Below are positions 35,041 to 47,639 of a DNA stretch of 64,000 nucleotides, piece after piece (position 1 is the first letter of the stretch; each line of letters starts with the position of its first letter). This DNA is from Sarcomyxa edulis (taxonomy: Eukaryota; Basidiomycota; Agaricomycetes; Agaricales; Mycenaceae): contig QUOL01000001.1 of assembly GCA_009761415.1 (NCBI GenBank), forward strand, positions 744,001-808,000. The letters run 5' to 3'. The notes beneath the pieces are model-generated. The model was not told where the DNA came from. It searched no databases and worked only from the letters and a program-made list of their open reading frames with translations. The translations under genes and the position numbers were made by a program.

Positions 35041-35419
35041 CGGAAGGCTAGTTAATACTGGAGTTGTCGTAGATGAGTGTAAGTGAAGAGAAGACGCTAC
35101 TTCTCAGTGGCCAAGTGGCAAGGTTTTTGTGTGAGAGCCATCGAAATTGTACTAAAGAGGCCGGCGGCATGGCTGGCTGATGGAGTCACCAAAACATGTG
35201 ACGTGACAAAACATCCTGGCTATATAGATTCGAAATGTACAGACGTCTACAGACGTTACAGCGACTAGCTTGGGTAGTGGGGCAAGAGGACGTGGTGTAA
35301 CAGCATGATACTAGTAATGTAACAGAGTGGCATAGGCAGAATGTAAATAAGAAGAAAGAAAGAATCCAGGAAAAATACAACGATAAATCGGAACAACTAT
35401 GATAGAAACAAATTTTCTT
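35041..35419. other. Intergenic region with a CATGTGACGTGAC site
   Basis: 379 bp between tandem minus-strand genes. CATGTGACGTGACA at about 35197-35210 is a composite E-box/CRE-like sequence in the promoter of the orphan gene. Nothing else recognised. Confidence 0.4.
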
Positions 35420-38400
35420 TTACCAAATTTGAGGAGTAGAAGGTAGGTAGTCGGCAGGCAACAAAAAGGCATTCATTCCATGTTGAGAGAACATATTTCC
35501 ACCGAGACTTTGGTCCGAGATCCATACAGGAAGCTGTTCGGTCGATGTCATGGCAAAACCTTGCCAGATATGATCAGCATCCTGCTGGTGTGGCATGGGA
35601 GGTGGTGGGATCGATTGAGGATGCGGGTTCATGTGCTGTTGGTTCGCAAAATTGACGTCGTAGGTAGGCGAGAACGGTTCTGAGTTTCTGTGCTGAACGG
35701 GCACACCACCCTGATGGTCCATTGGCCTATGATCGCGCGACGTCTTCGGAGAGCGGGACGATGACGTTCCTTTACGCTTTTTGGCGGTCTTCAACATTAC
35801 TTGAAGGGTCAGCGCATATCGCTTCCCGGGAACTATGGAGCTGTGTTGAGAAGACGAGAATAGATAGCAAACATTTGATGACAGCTTACTTTCTGCCATA
35901 AGAGCCGCTAGACGCTCCACTTGTGTTTTTATATCTTGCATATCACATTCATCAGGGCTAGAAGAAGATAATTAGCTTAAGAGTGTAGCTGGCGGAAGAG
36001 TAGAACGGACAAGAGTCGAGCCAAACGCAACAAGAACGACGCCGCAAAAGTGGCAGTAGCATGTGTATAATGGACGGCTGAGACCAAAAATATAAGGATC
36101 AACATATAGAGTAGAATTTGCAAAAGAGGCGCACCGTATTTCATGCCTTCTCTGTACGCCGGCGAGTTCACAGTTATATCTAAACCTTGCCGGGCAATCT
36201 GGATCGATCGGATAGCTAGATCTCGTTGAACTTGGGGCATATTATGTACGTCGTCAGGGCCATTAATGCCTCTCAAAGCAGTTGCATTATGGAATAGTTC
36301 GGCGTGCAAGTGCTGTATTTGCAAACTTTGTCGGTAGAATGCTAGCCCCAGGAATGAGTAAGACGTCGAACAACTCAGAGCGGTCCATGTTTTACCTGCA
36401 TCTTCGTATTTCTGGGAAAATGCCTGGTCCCAGGTGGTGTACCAGCCCTGGAATTGAACATCTGCTCGTTGAAGGATGGCGAAAGCCTCATCGTCGACCG
36501 GTCCTTCAAAGGGCGCCATGCTATTATGAACTTCCTCGCGGACTGCCATTAGTTCGACAGTAGAAACAAGCCGCATGTCATCTTCGATGGCTAAAGGGTG
36601 TCGCAGAAGCAAACGACAATGTCTTATGCTTTCATCATCCTTCAAAACTGCCGGACGGCCAGTTCCATACGACAACCTGAAAGAGTACGTATGAAGACGT
36701 CGAACTTTACAAGGAGAATTAACTTACTGGTGTTCGAATAGATAGAGACAGAACCAAGTGCGCGATTGGATTACTAGGTTTCTGTCCTCTTCAGAGTCAG
36801 TACTCTTATTTTCGTTCATGCGCTTGAGGAGTTTGGGCCAAGCTTGGTGCATTGCTGCCAGACCAAATATATATTAGTGATTATACAAAGTGATATACAA
36901 TAAATCAGCTTACATAGTTCCATGGCCATCCGAACAGCATGACCTCCGCTGAGCCACCCATTGTCGGACCAGCCAGAGACAAGAACTAGAAAGACATAAG
37001 TTAAAGGGTGTAATATCGATGCGATAACAAACATACTCATGGCCTGCACAGCTTCGTTGCGGGTGACAGGAGAGAATAGCGTAGCGCATGAGATTTGATG
37101 AACCTCTTCGAGACACTTCGTATAAATTTCACTGGCTTTGCCTAGTGCACATCAGGTCAATAGTAGCGCAATGATAGATCGATATCGGCATACCTCCGCC
37201 ATCTCGGACTCGAGCGGCCACCATGCAGATGCAATCAACAGCAAAAGGAGAGCGCTCATGCAAAGCTTCGAAAGTGTCGGTGTTAGAATCGAAGACAGGT
37301 AGAAAAGTTGAACATCCATGGTAGAATCTTGAATAGATGTGAGTATGCAGAAGGGATGCAGAGACTAAGGGGAGTCGGGACTTACATCCTGAATAATTCC
37401 CGAGCTTCGTCTTCGGTGATGATGTTTTTCGTGACAACTGGTAGCAAGCGAGTATCGTGAATACTTGAGACGATGTCAGTATCTTAGTCACGTACCATCT
37501 GGAAATACCAGGTTCCGCAATGCTTTGTGACGAATTTTTCTTCGTTTAGCCGGCCTGGATTGTCTCTCCTGGGATGGAGGTCTGGTTCGGCTCTCACTTC
37601 CTTCTCCATTTTCCTGGAAGCAAGGAAAATTTTCAGCGGAGCAACATCAGAAATCTTTGATGTGAGCGCACTTTGGCAGCCCGTTCGATAGCAACATCGG
37701 CTAAACCCCGCAGAACTTCCCATGGAGCGACAAGTCCATGAGCGGGAAGCTCGCCATCATCATCATCCAAGTCTGATGAGTCGGCGCTTGTCACATTAGA
37801 AGACCCCGGCGCTTGTCGTTTGGATGAACCAGATACGCTGTGTAATCGTGATCCTGGACGCTGAGGCTGCCCATTGTCGTATCTTACATTGGAGACATTT
37901 CCTTGTTGGGATCCAGGAGGACCCATCGTCTGGATACTTGAGAAAGGAGGTAGAACGGGACCTTGATTAGCACCATATGCTGGCGCCGCACCAGGGGGAT
38001 AGGCGGGATAAGCCGGTGAGACTTGAGGAGCATTATACTCTGTTACGGGTGAAGTCTGAGCGCCCGGATTCATAGAAGGACTTTGATAGGATTGATTGGG
38101 ACCAGGTCCACGAGCTTGACGCGTAGGCGGCGCATTCATGATAGGTCCATGTGGAGCGTTGAACGTGTTGTGACCCTGGTGGTTCGATATATCCCCCATA
38201 TTTTGTTGGGATCCTGGGGGTGTAGAAACAGCGGGCGAATGCATGCTGGGAGACTGGTGATGATAAGGCTGGGGGTATACAGACGGAGAACGATTAGTGA
38301 ACGTTCCGTTGCGTAGATGTCCTACAATCTCGGCAAGTGTGTTTTGTATGGCGGCTTGGCCCTGGCGAATGTCTGCGACGTGCGCTTCAAGACTCCGGAT

Positions 38401-38832
38401 GCGCCTGTGCGCCTCAATCAGTAATTATGGTGGAAGGCGCCATGAGAAAGGTACTGACTCCAAACCCGCCTCCCCAGTGAGGGTAGCCTCTCTCGACGGC
38501 TTTTCGAAAAGACATTCCAGACCACCATTGCGGCAACGCCTGCAGGGCGGATTATCTGCGCCTTCACATCTCATCTTCTGTTTCCTGCAAGCATTCTATA
38601 GTAGACGAGAGAGTCAGAATTAGGTTGACCGAATCGAGTTGTAGGACATACGCAGGCCCCTTACGAGAATGCATTAGAGTCAATTGGACACAATAAGGAC
38701 GAAAAAGAGAAACATACTGGGCACTCTGTTCAAGGTCTTGACCACGACGGGTTTAACGTCTCTCTTGTCGTTCTTGGACTCGTCAGGATCTTCATGTTTT
38801 CTAACGGATCCAGTGCTGGAGGTTGGATCCAT
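35420..38832 (-). CDS. Zn2Cys6 binuclear-cluster transcription factor
   Basis: Fungal-type regulator. The DNA-binding domain reads RACNACRKQKMRCEG, then ADNPPCRRC and RNGGLECLFEKP, giving C-x2-C-x6-C-x7-C-x2-C-x6-C. It is assembled from three exons, the middle one of only 8 nt (38652-38659). A coiled-coil-like dimerisation helix follows (LEAHVADIRQGQAAIQNTLAEI). A long Pro/Gln/Ser-rich linker comes next, then an acidic patch (SDLDDDDGELP) and the fungal-specific 'middle homology' region, with LRGLADVAIERAAK and a chain of helices cut by many introns. The C-terminus has another coiled-coil-like segment (MQDIKTQVERLAALMAESK) and a disordered tail ending TPQIW. The start at 38832 gives MDPTSSTGSVRKHED. 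It is divergent from the REEP-like gene. Target genes cannot be read from sequence. Confidence 0.92.
38652..38659 (-). other. 8-nt micro-exon in the zinc-cluster gene
   Basis: On the minus strand: GTGCCCA|gtatgt...cgtaag|GGGCCTGC|gtatgt...ctatag|AATGCTTGC. It supplies the codons for Arg(part)-Ala-Cys, including the first zinc ligand. Skipping it destroys the frame of the whole domain. Confidence 0.85.
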
Positions 38833-39372
38833 TTGATTTTAGCCTTGCCTTGAGTGGACAGGCGCCCAAGATGAAAGAGAGGGAAAAAGAGGAAAGATAG
38901 AAGCAGGCTGAGCTGAGCAATGTTGAAGGGCGTATAAACAAGGCCAAAAGTCCATTTTCGACATCCCGGGATCACTCTTCTTCTCAATCGGCTGACTGCA
39001 AGAACATCCTTCTTCCCTTCCTCATGTTACACAAATCGTCAGAAGATCAATCCGAATCTCCAACTGTCTCTGATTCTCTCATGAACGTCTCCACATCGAG
39101 ACCGATCTTGAGTACACATGTAGCGTCACTCGGGCCATAAGTAACAATCTAGGCAGGCAGTCTGAGGTATTTGAGGCAGTCTGAGGCAATCTGTCAGTCG
39201 GAAGCAGATCAGAAAATATATACATACTGTGAGGAATTGAATGAGTGGTTCCCAGCATTCGTCGTCGTACGCGTGGAAGTACGTGGGCCGTGGCTGCGTA
39301 GTCCTGGCATCTGATACAAGTACAGCTCGCTCCCAAGGTTGCTTTCCTCTCATTCCCACCCATTCACCAAAG
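38833..39372. promoter_or_regulatory. Divergent promoter region (Zn2Cys6 factor / REEP-like)
   Basis: 540 bp between divergent start codons. A run of related CTGAGGCA/TCTGAGG words lies at 39158-39192. No gene seen; an upstream non-coding exon for the REEP-like gene is possible. Confidence 0.35.
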
Positions 39373-40278
39373 ATGATCATGTCAATCATCTCCCATGTCT
39401 TGAGGTACATTTCCACAGTCATAATCCCCGTCTTTCGTACTTAATGTCCGTGGCGTTATAGCGCCTGGTTCGCGTTCTTCTTACCGTGTTTTTCGACCTT
39501 CAAAGCTCTTTCGCATCGCGGTCCTGATTCGGCTGCACAATTGGAGAAATGGGCCATGTACTGGTCTGTCATCGGCGCGTTCGTTGCCTTTGAATACGTT
39601 GCGGAATGGTTGATATGTTGGTGAGTTGTGTCTTCTCCTTGTAGTCATTCTTGTCAACTGACATTACATTCTGCTAGGCTACCCTTCTACTGGGAAGCCA
39701 AGACCCTGTTCTTGCTCTTCCTCGCCCTACCACAGACTCAGGTGAGCGACTAGAGATCTCGAGTTCTAGCGAACCCCCGCTGATCGCGTGCCATATCCCA
39801 TCAGGGTTCTACCTGGGTGTACTCCACCTATCTCCAACCCTTTTTCACCGCAAATGAGACCAACCTGAACGCTGGAATCGTAGCTGCCCAGGAAAACACT
39901 CTAGCATTCATAAAAAGCCGTTTTGCCGGCATCTGGGAGTTCGTCTGGAACAGACTCAACGCAGTAGCGCCCGCTTCCGCCGCGCCTTCCTCCGGTACAG
40001 GTCAGCCTTCAAGTGCTCCTGCCCCTAGACTTTCCTTGCAGTCGGCCATGGGTTTATGGAATACGTACGGTCCCGCAGTCATGGGCGCCCTTCAACCAGT
40101 TGCTGCAAAGCCGGCATCTGCTCCCGCTCCCTCCTCTATCTATTCGAGTGCTAACGCCTCTACCACCTCATTCCAATCTACATCAGCTACGGTTGACCAA
40201 AGAGTCCCCCAAGTTCCAGACCAAGAACCTGCGTTGCCTAACCCACACCCCCCTTTTCCTCAGCCCGAATTCCATTGA
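39373..40278 (+). CDS. REEP/TB2-DP1-HVA22 (Yop1-like) ER membrane-shaping protein
   Basis: Hairpin membrane protein that bends tubular ER. The first exon encodes MIMSIISHVL and joins across an intron (AG|gtacat...gttatag|C) to AWFAFFLPCFSTFKALSHRG. Next come EKWAMYWSVIGAFVAFEYVAEWLICW, PFYWEAKTLFLLFLALPQTQGSTWVY and the amphipathic helix YLQPFFTANETNLNAGIV, the exact order of the TB2/DP1/HVA22 domain. After it comes a 110-residue Ala/Pro/Ser-rich tail of low complexity ending FPQPEFH, longer than in yeast Yop1. Three introns. The start could lie further upstream if a non-coding exon exists. It converges on SEC3 with 253 bp between stops. Confidence 0.9.
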
Positions 40279-40531
40279 TCGCAAATGCCGGTCCTGAATC
40301 ATACATACGCGTAGCACGAGAAGGACTTTCGAGCAATTTCTTTATGTTTATTAGATTCGTGACATATCGCACACCAGGTCTTGAATGGAAGATATTGCTT
40401 CTCTGCCGCCACTGATCGATTAACATCACGCGGACTAGCTGCCCCTGAGGATAAGAAAACCTGAACGCGTCCGTATTCCAATAAATAACAAGGTATATGC
40501 ACAGAACCTGGTACGTGTCCTCACAACAAAA

Positions 40532-43500
40532 TCAGAATCCTACTCGATGACGTCTGAACGCCGCCTCTACATCGTTCGCCGAGTAATCCAAAGTCACCCC
40601 AGTGTCCGCATAACACTGAGATATGCGCTTCGTGAACAGTTCCGTGATCCTGAGCAACTCCTCTTCGCACGCCTTCCAAACGCCGACCATGACCGTCCCA
40701 GCGGCAATACCACTGCTTTTCTCTTCGGTCGTGGCCTTCTCAGAAGCTTCCGTGAAATGTTTCTCCACTCGCTTGAAGAGACTGTCTACGTGTTTTCGGA
40801 CGTCCTTGGCGTTGTATTCTTTGACGACTTTCTTGAGTGCAGATTTGTTGTAGTTGCTGTTGGTGGCAACTTCGGTAGGTGCCGTGGTCTTAAGGAGTCG
40901 CTCAACACCTTCAAAGTAGTCCTTCATATCATAGTCATATTAGTCGATAGACGTATAAGTAAGGACGACGTGACTCACGATTATCTTCGAGAAAGGCCGT
41001 CTGAGGACAATCTTGACGTATGCGCTAAGATTCTCTTCGTATATGCTCTCAGCTCGTCTCAAAAAGACTGTTACCGAGCCAATTTCCAGTTGTGCAATTT
41101 CCGCGACGAAGTGGTGCATGTTTTCTGAGACAATCATAAGCATTCGAGAGGAGTAATCCAGTAATCAAAGGCTCACCAATGAGGATGACATGATAATTGA
41201 GCTGCCCTTTATCTTCTCCTTCACCATCCATTTTCGCCATCTGCTTCAGAGAATCAAACATCGTTTGCACAATTTTTTCATATGCTGCATCGACGCTTGC
41301 CCGGATCTCAAGCCCGTCTAAACCAATGAGCTGGCTCTCGACGCGACCGATGTAGATTGGGAAGTACTTGATGAAATGGACGACACCCTTGCGTTTCTTG
41401 CTGGTCAATTTCGTCTGTTCCACCCCTTTGATCTGATCATTCTAAAGGAAGATGCCGTCTAAGTAGCTGAATTTCAAGATGAAGTGCGATAAAAAAACTC
41501 ACGACATGACGGTCGAACAGACCCTTGAGACGCATATGTTGCTTTTCTAACACGTTCATCAAGAATGTATTACCCCGTTCGTCCGCGTCGGCTAGAAACC
41601 GTTCTAGACAACCGAGAAGTCCGATGATTTGCCTTGAAGAATCGTTATTATACTCATTTCTGAGTCACGGGGGGAAAGCCACTCACATATTATCCTTGGA
41701 CAATGCACCATCGAGCCACGATTTCAGCTCAGCAGGGAGGAATCCAAAGATGAGATCCATAGCGCCGCGAACGAGTTTCATAGTAGGCTGACTCAAGCCA
41801 CTCATTCGTAAAGCTTGTCTACGGAAATAATTGTCGAGACCCATGTAGTCAGCGAACGTTAGAGCGGCATCGTTGATTTGGAGGAAATCTGTAATGAAGT
41901 CGTCTTCACGATAGATTTGTGGGGCGAGTTGTTCGAGGAGGAGACCGAATGCCTAGAGAGATGAGATGAGCAAATGTCAGAAATATAGATGATACATAGA
42001 TTAAGGAACGCACTTCTGATGCACGAAGATTACCGTCTGCTGGTCTCTCCCTATCCCTGTGTCGAGCTTCCATCGGGGATCGAATGATAGTTCCAGCACG
42101 TCGCATCCCAGCCCCGGCTGCTTTGATGTTGCCTCCCGTCGGCGTCGTCCCAAAGGCTAAAAAATTTGTTTCACCGTTCAGAAAAATTCTAGCCACTGGA
42201 TATCTAAATGCGTTTTACTGACTTGCTTCCGTGTCCTCTTCAGGTGCTTTCTTGACGAAATTGATGTATGCAGAGAATAGACTCTTCAGTTGTATACTAT
42301 GCAACTCACTAGCTGCAGAAAAGTACGCCTGGGAATCAATTGCGATAAGGCCATATAAGAAACATGAGTTTGACAAGAAACACGTACAGCACAGAGTTTA
42401 CCATATACTTTCTCGTCCATTTCTTTCAAGTAGAGCATCAGACCGGCATATCGTCCCAGATACGTTTCGATATCCCGATGTTGGATGATAGTCGGTCGGC
42501 CCCTGCCTTCTTTAGAAATGCCAGAAGTGTCTCCCAGTAACATCTTAGCCTATAGAACGATGTCAACATCGAATTAACTCCGAAGAGCTTGAATTTACTC
42601 ACCTGAGCAGTGAACATGATCGACAAAAAGTCAAACATCCTCTTACAGAACTGTGCATTGTGAGTTCTGTATTCCTCCAGTCTTTCCATCGTTGCGGCCA
42701 TATCTACGAATCAGAAAATGGTGAATTGTCGAAACGGATCTGCGTCAGGTTGCGTGATCCTAACCTGTATCTCTGCCCGCCTGCAGCGCTTTATATAACT
42801 CTGTAGCAGCTTCTTCTAGTCGTTGGATACTATTAGGCTTCTCCAGCGACTCTTGCGACAAGATCATCAACGCCTCCCTGCTCACTTGCACGGTTTGCTA
42901 ATTGAACTAGGTCAGTATATCACATACATACAGTTTTGATGAGTCAACGTACCAAAAGATTTTGTAGTTCACTGAGAAGAGCTTGCTGATTCTGCGTTTG
43001 AACTTGCAGACCTCGGTTCTGGGACTATAATATGGCCACATCAATATATCGAGGCTTGAATGATGATGTAGCGATGCGAACTGACCTGGATGTAGCCTAT
43101 CTCATCACCGACAGCCTATTTGAGCAAATAAGCTTAATTGCACGCGAATGAGGGTTATATGAGCGACTTACATTCAGGTGAATCTTGTATGACTGCACAA
43201 GACTATCCATACTATCCAGTTCTTGTATAGCCTCGTCCATAAATTTGAGAACGATGCCTACTCGATCATCAGATTCCAAGAAAGAATGTATATTAGCCTG
43301 TGAGAGACGTGAGCAGAACTCAAATGATACATATACAGGAATAGAGTGCACCTTGTCAAGAGCCATGAGTTCGTCCAACAATCGAGCCTCTATAAGGTCT
43401 GCAGCACCTCGTGCAGTCTTTCCACCAATGACGTCGTCGCTGGCCCATTCATATCCTTCGAGCATCTCTTCTACGTTAGACATGGTCGCTTGCGCGCTTT

Positions 43501-44808
43501 CCTCCTCCCCTTCAACCTCATTCTGACCAGGACCACCGGTTATCAGCCGATCCAGTGTGGCTTGGTTAGCAGGATCGAAAAACGAGATGCGAGCATTGTG
43601 ATCGCGTCGAACCGTCTGACCTTGATTGGGCGTTGGACCCCGTTTAGTCGAGCGTACAGAAGGTGCAGGAGACGGAGATGCAGATCGGCCTGGTGAATTC
43701 TGGTACGCGGATCCAGGAGTGTGGGGACCCTCCGCAGTTTGTGGAATATCAAGGCGCATTGTTGGGTTTGGAGTTTGTACGTTGTCCAATGGGGGTGCCC
43801 TGGGCTTGGGAGTTATAGCTCGGGATTGTGTGGTTGGCAGGCTGATTGATGGGATTTGACTCGATGTTGATCCTGCATTAGATGGCCGGCGTACCTGCCG
43901 AGGCATAGTGGAGGAAATCGACCTTGATGAGGGAGAAGGATCTCTATTACGGGAAGACTCTATGGGACGACTCGATGAGGGTGGGTAGGCGCGGTTGGAA
44001 ACACTTGGAGAGGCTGGTTGAGATGAGAGACCTGCCCTTAGAGGGGGTATTTCCACTTCGAGATCACTCTGGGAGGGAGTTTGACCATGACGCTGTCCAG
44101 GACGTCTGGATGCGCTAGATGACAGGCCATTTGCAGGGGTTGGGGAGGATGTTCGCGTTTGTCGCAGATAGTCACTCTGAATGGCTTGTCTTCCAGCTTA
44201 TAGAGTGTGTTAGGTGACTTCAGCGATCATACAAGGAAGGCTTACGTGGTGAAGCACTAGGATCGGAAAAGCCTTCCAACTGCAATGGCGCCGAACCCCC
44301 AGTCACAGTTCTGAACAATTGAACTAGTGCCGCAATGAAAGCTGTCTGCTCAGCAAGGTTCTCAGTTTGCCATCGATATGTCCGTGATAGGGTGATGTTG
44401 AAACCAAGAGGCTAGAAAGTTGTGAGTACCTTCGCCTCCAATTGTAAGATGATTGCTCCGACGAAAGACGCACGTTTACAACCTGGACGGCGCGTAGTTC
44501 GATGAGTTTCCACGTCTTTCCAACTGAAAAGGATCCGTTTGTGTTCAACTTGGATTTGTGAATGAATCCCGAGCCGTTGGATGCCTCTGCATTCGCGGTA
44601 TGAATTGCGTCTAATTGGGAGAAGTGTATAGACAACAGAACATACGTGAGAGTAGTATATATCTGGGTTTCCTCGCCCCTCCTTCTGGTCCAGCATCCTC
44701 CCAAATCTTGACATGCGAAACATAGGTCTCTTCAAGAGTACCAGCTGCGTTGCGTCTCGAGAAAACGGAAGCAATGATACGTTGTCGGACAGAGCTCTGG
44801 TCGGCCAT
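40532..44808 (-). CDS. SEC3: Exocyst complex subunit Sec3
   Basis: Sec3 marks exocytic sites on the plasma membrane and tethers secretory vesicles with the other exocyst subunits. The N-terminus (MADQSSVRQRIIASVFSRR, then KSKLNTNGSFSVGKTWKLIE and FNITLSRTYRWQTENLAEQ) matches the Sec3 PIP2-binding, PH-like domain. A long Ser/Pro-rich linker with many PSP and RSP runs follows (about 43600-44150). Then come the coiled-coil region and the helical C-terminal rods typical of exocyst subunits: NAEEMLEGYEW-like text, EARLLDELMALDKVH, a block around FLSIMFTAQVSKF, and near the end KKVVKEYNAKDVRKHVDSLF and VWKACEEELLRITELFTKRI. About fifteen short introns. The protein is complete within the window. Together with chitin synthase, gamma-COP and Fab1 it gives this region a secretory flavour, though the genes are not an operon. 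Confidence 0.92.
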
Positions 44809-45359
44809 ACGACCTGTAGAAAGGGATTTATATGTTCAAGATAGGTAGCAAGATATATGGTATGTGCTGTGCTTGAGGGTTGCTGTCGATCTATGATGTT
44901 GGTGGCCTAATTGAATTCACAGCTGCAGCCCTTTGGGGTTGTTGCCCAGTGGCTTCGAATTTCGAAGTTCGATCAAAATTGAAATGGCTTCCGGTTTAGG
45001 AAATCCTTCTTCAAGGCAGTCATGTTCGATGTATGCAACCCATTCGATGGAAAGCAAGTGGCACATTTCTGTAACGGAATTTAAGACGGTCAAATTTCAG
45101 GATGCTAACGGGTGCTCCAACCTATATATAGAAAATCGCTTTACACTAGCACGTTGTCGTTGCCATTGTACCGCTTGGACTGACAAAATCCACCCAATTG
45201 GACCTCCAGAAATTGTGGACGAGACGATCACCGTCCCGATATTTCGTATGCCACAGTACTTAGGGCCACCTCAATCTCCATAAATAGCAGCCGCGCCTTG
45301 GCAAGTCCACCACCATCTCTTCCACCCAACTTCTACCTAACCTTTCAACACTCTGACTC
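44809..45359. other. Divergent intergenic region
   Basis: 551 bp between SEC3 and a small + strand gene. A 116-codon frame (44933-45283) has no domain and I read it as leader/promoter. A pyrimidine-rich tract precedes the start at 45360. Confidence 0.4.
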
Positions 45360-45983
45360 ATGTCGACTGACAACCTACACATGCTCGCGTCTTGTGCCGC
45401 TGAACAGAAGTACATGCCTCTACATTCTCACGCGGACTCCTCGGTACCCGTTAGCCACCCGGGATCTCCACCTACAAATACCCAAAAGACCCCAAATGCT
45501 ACACCACCACGGCCACCACCAACAGCGAAGTACAACCTGCTATCATCCACGAAATTGGCAGGCTTGAAAAAGGCCGCCGAAGGGATTGTACGTCGCAAGG
45601 GTACACCCGTCAACGAAGTACAGAAATCTGTGCTCCAGATGGTCCTGAGGAACCTTACATCGTACCCTGATATTTCATGGATATATATACTTGCTCTTGC
45701 CCTCGGCCAGTACGTGTTGATATATTGCGTCAATCCTTTCGTTGATAGACTGATTTTCTTTCAGTCCGCCAGCACAGATAAAAAATTGGTTCTCCAACAA
45801 CAGAGAGAGCCGCCGGGAGATTCGAACACACAAGACGGCGCACTCTCTGGAGGGGAACGTACTGAAATTATATCCCTCGGCACATGCCTTTGGCACCTGG
45901 TCAAACGACATGTTTCGCGATGTCGTGATCTTGCTGCATTTCTCAGCGAGATGTCGGGAGAACGAAGGGGCGGACGACAATGA
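45360..45983 (+). CDS. Small orphan protein with one membrane segment
   Basis: Single-exon frame of 207 codons after a C/T-rich leader, in the context ctctgactcATGtcg. The N-terminal third is Pro/Ser/Thr-rich (SHPGSPPTNTQKTPNATPPR). A short basic helix follows (LAGLKKAAEGIVRRKG), then LQMVLRNLTSYPDISWIYIL leading into a hydrophobic stretch (about residues 100-130) that probably spans a membrane, and a polar tail with RHVSRCRDLAAFLSEM. I do not recognise a family. It sits between SEC3 and the ceramide glucosyltransferase, converging on the latter with 147 bp between stops. Moderate confidence that it is expressed as protein. Confidence 0.55.
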   Translation: MSTDNLHMLASCAAEQKYMPLHSHADSSVPVSHPGSPPTNTQKTPNATPPRPPPTAKYNLLSSTKLAGLKKAAEGIVRRKGTPVNEVQKSVLQMVLRNLTSYPDISWIYILALALGQYVLIYCVNPFVDRLIFFQSASTDKKLVLQQQREPPGDSNTQDGALSGGERTEIISLGTCLWHLVKRHVSRCRDLAAFLSEMSGERRGGRQ

Positions 45984-46130
45984 CTGATCCTTCTCTTGAC
46001 TCTTTTCCTTTTTCTTCCTATCCAAATCACCCATGTATAATTATTGCATCACCTCACGTATATATCAAAACCCGCCATGACACGATTCCGTGGTCCATTC
46101 TATACCCATCAATACATACACATTTATTGT

Positions 46131-47639
46131 CTAATCTGGTACATCTGAACTAAGAGGTTCGTAAGTATCTATGCCTCTGTACCATCGCAGCCAGGCAGCA
46201 ATTCCACTCCCACCACTTGCTCTTTTGACCTCGCCGTTACGAAGCACCGTGTATGTTTTCCCTCTCCATACAACATTGCTACCTACGATGGCCAAGAGCC
46301 AGATCGGGAAAGCCAACACCTCCCTTGCTACCCACGAAGCAATGAATCCCCATCGACTCGCTGATGGAACGGGATGCCCAGCGAGGGATGCATAAACATC
46401 TAGGTCCACGTATAATAACAACGCAAAGTGAGAAATGAGGATAATCCAGAGAGGAACGCCGAACAAGTATTTGAGACTGGCGGCCCCGACCATAGAAAGA
46501 ATTAGGCTTTCTGTGAACGGTTCCACCAGGGTGGCTGCGAGAACCATGTGCTTTCGAACGCGAATCCAACGCACGCGACGCCAGATGTAATCCGACAAAG
46601 ACATGTTCCCAACAGCATTTCGCGCGATGTCACAAGAAAGGTCATGTCGCAGTCCTAATTCGTGCCATAAAGCGCCCGCAATCATGTTATCCTCCGCGAG
46701 GAATCGTCCGAATGCGGGAAGCCCACATAAACCTGGTTGTTTGCTCCCGTCTACCTCGACAGAAGGTATAGGTTTCAAGGTGCCATTGACCCGTTCGAGG
46801 TCTGATCGTCTATAAAGGTTTGACTTGCCGACTACGCACGACTCGATGGCGACGGTGTTGATTGCGAGGTACATTTTAGCGTGATTCGTATTCAGGAATG
46901 CTTGTTCGAGTCTAGATCCCAGTTGAGCTTCATGTGCTGTGGCGAATATGACATGATGGACGAGTCCTATTCGTTTGTGTGGCGTTGAGGTGGTAGTCGG
47001 GGGTCCAATGAGAGCATCTACAGAGCGAGCGAGAGTCCCTGGATCCACCATCACGCCTGAATCGATAATCCAGAGGATATCATTGGCAGCTTGTCGGTAT
47101 GAGCGAATCAGATTGTTCACTTTAGGGTTGACCCCGACGACTTCCTCTCCTGAATAAAACTTATCGTACGACATGCCTCGAAAAATATGGACAACGGAAG
47201 CATACCTATGATGATCTTGGCATCGACATTGGGGTATCTCGATACTAATTCTCGGACCACTGAAAGCGCTTGGTCATGCTCATCTGCGACGGAGAGGAGG
47301 ATCTCATAATTCGGGTACTCCTGGGTGAACGTAGATTCGAGGTTTTCGTACAAGTTCGTGTCCAAGCCTTTCAGAGGTCGTAATATAGAAACACCAGGGA
47401 CTGTTTCGCGAGATGCAGTCGCCAGAGGAGAACGAGGACGTAGTCTGTACCTTTTGCGGCTAAGACATGGTCGTTGTTCAATTAGGAGCACAACCCCCAA
47501 GGGAAATTAGGTGGAATACACACGCGGTACGGCATCCTAACAGTCCAATCGCCCATATACCAGCGTACCATGTCAACCCGATTGTGGACAGGGTCAGCAA
47601 CACGAGATCATGGTTGTATGAGATTTTGGGCGCGCTCAT
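46131..47639 (-). CDS. Ceramide glucosyltransferase (GT21)
   Basis: Transfers glucose from UDP-glucose to ceramide, making the glucosylceramides of fungal membranes; probably Golgi/ER. The protein starts MSAPKISYNHDLVLLTLS with an N-terminal membrane segment (LTWYAGIWAIGLLG). Then come the GT2-fold motifs in order: VSILRPLKGLDTNLYENLES, D1 in LLSVADEHDQA, VNPKVNNLIRSY, D2 in LWIIDSGVMVDP, IGLVHHVIFAT, D3 in FLAEDNMIAGALWHELG, and RRVRW as the (Q/R)xxRW motif. Three C-terminal hydrophobic segments follow, as in the animal enzyme. Introns at GC|gtgtgt (after GCRT) and ATAG|gtatgc (IIIGEEVV) restore the frame. It is divergent from the TatD-like gene (349 bp between starts). Confidence 0.94.

Noticed and set aside
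44933..45283. 116-codon open frame on the + strand
   Set aside because: No recognisable features and located between divergent starts; chance frame is likely.
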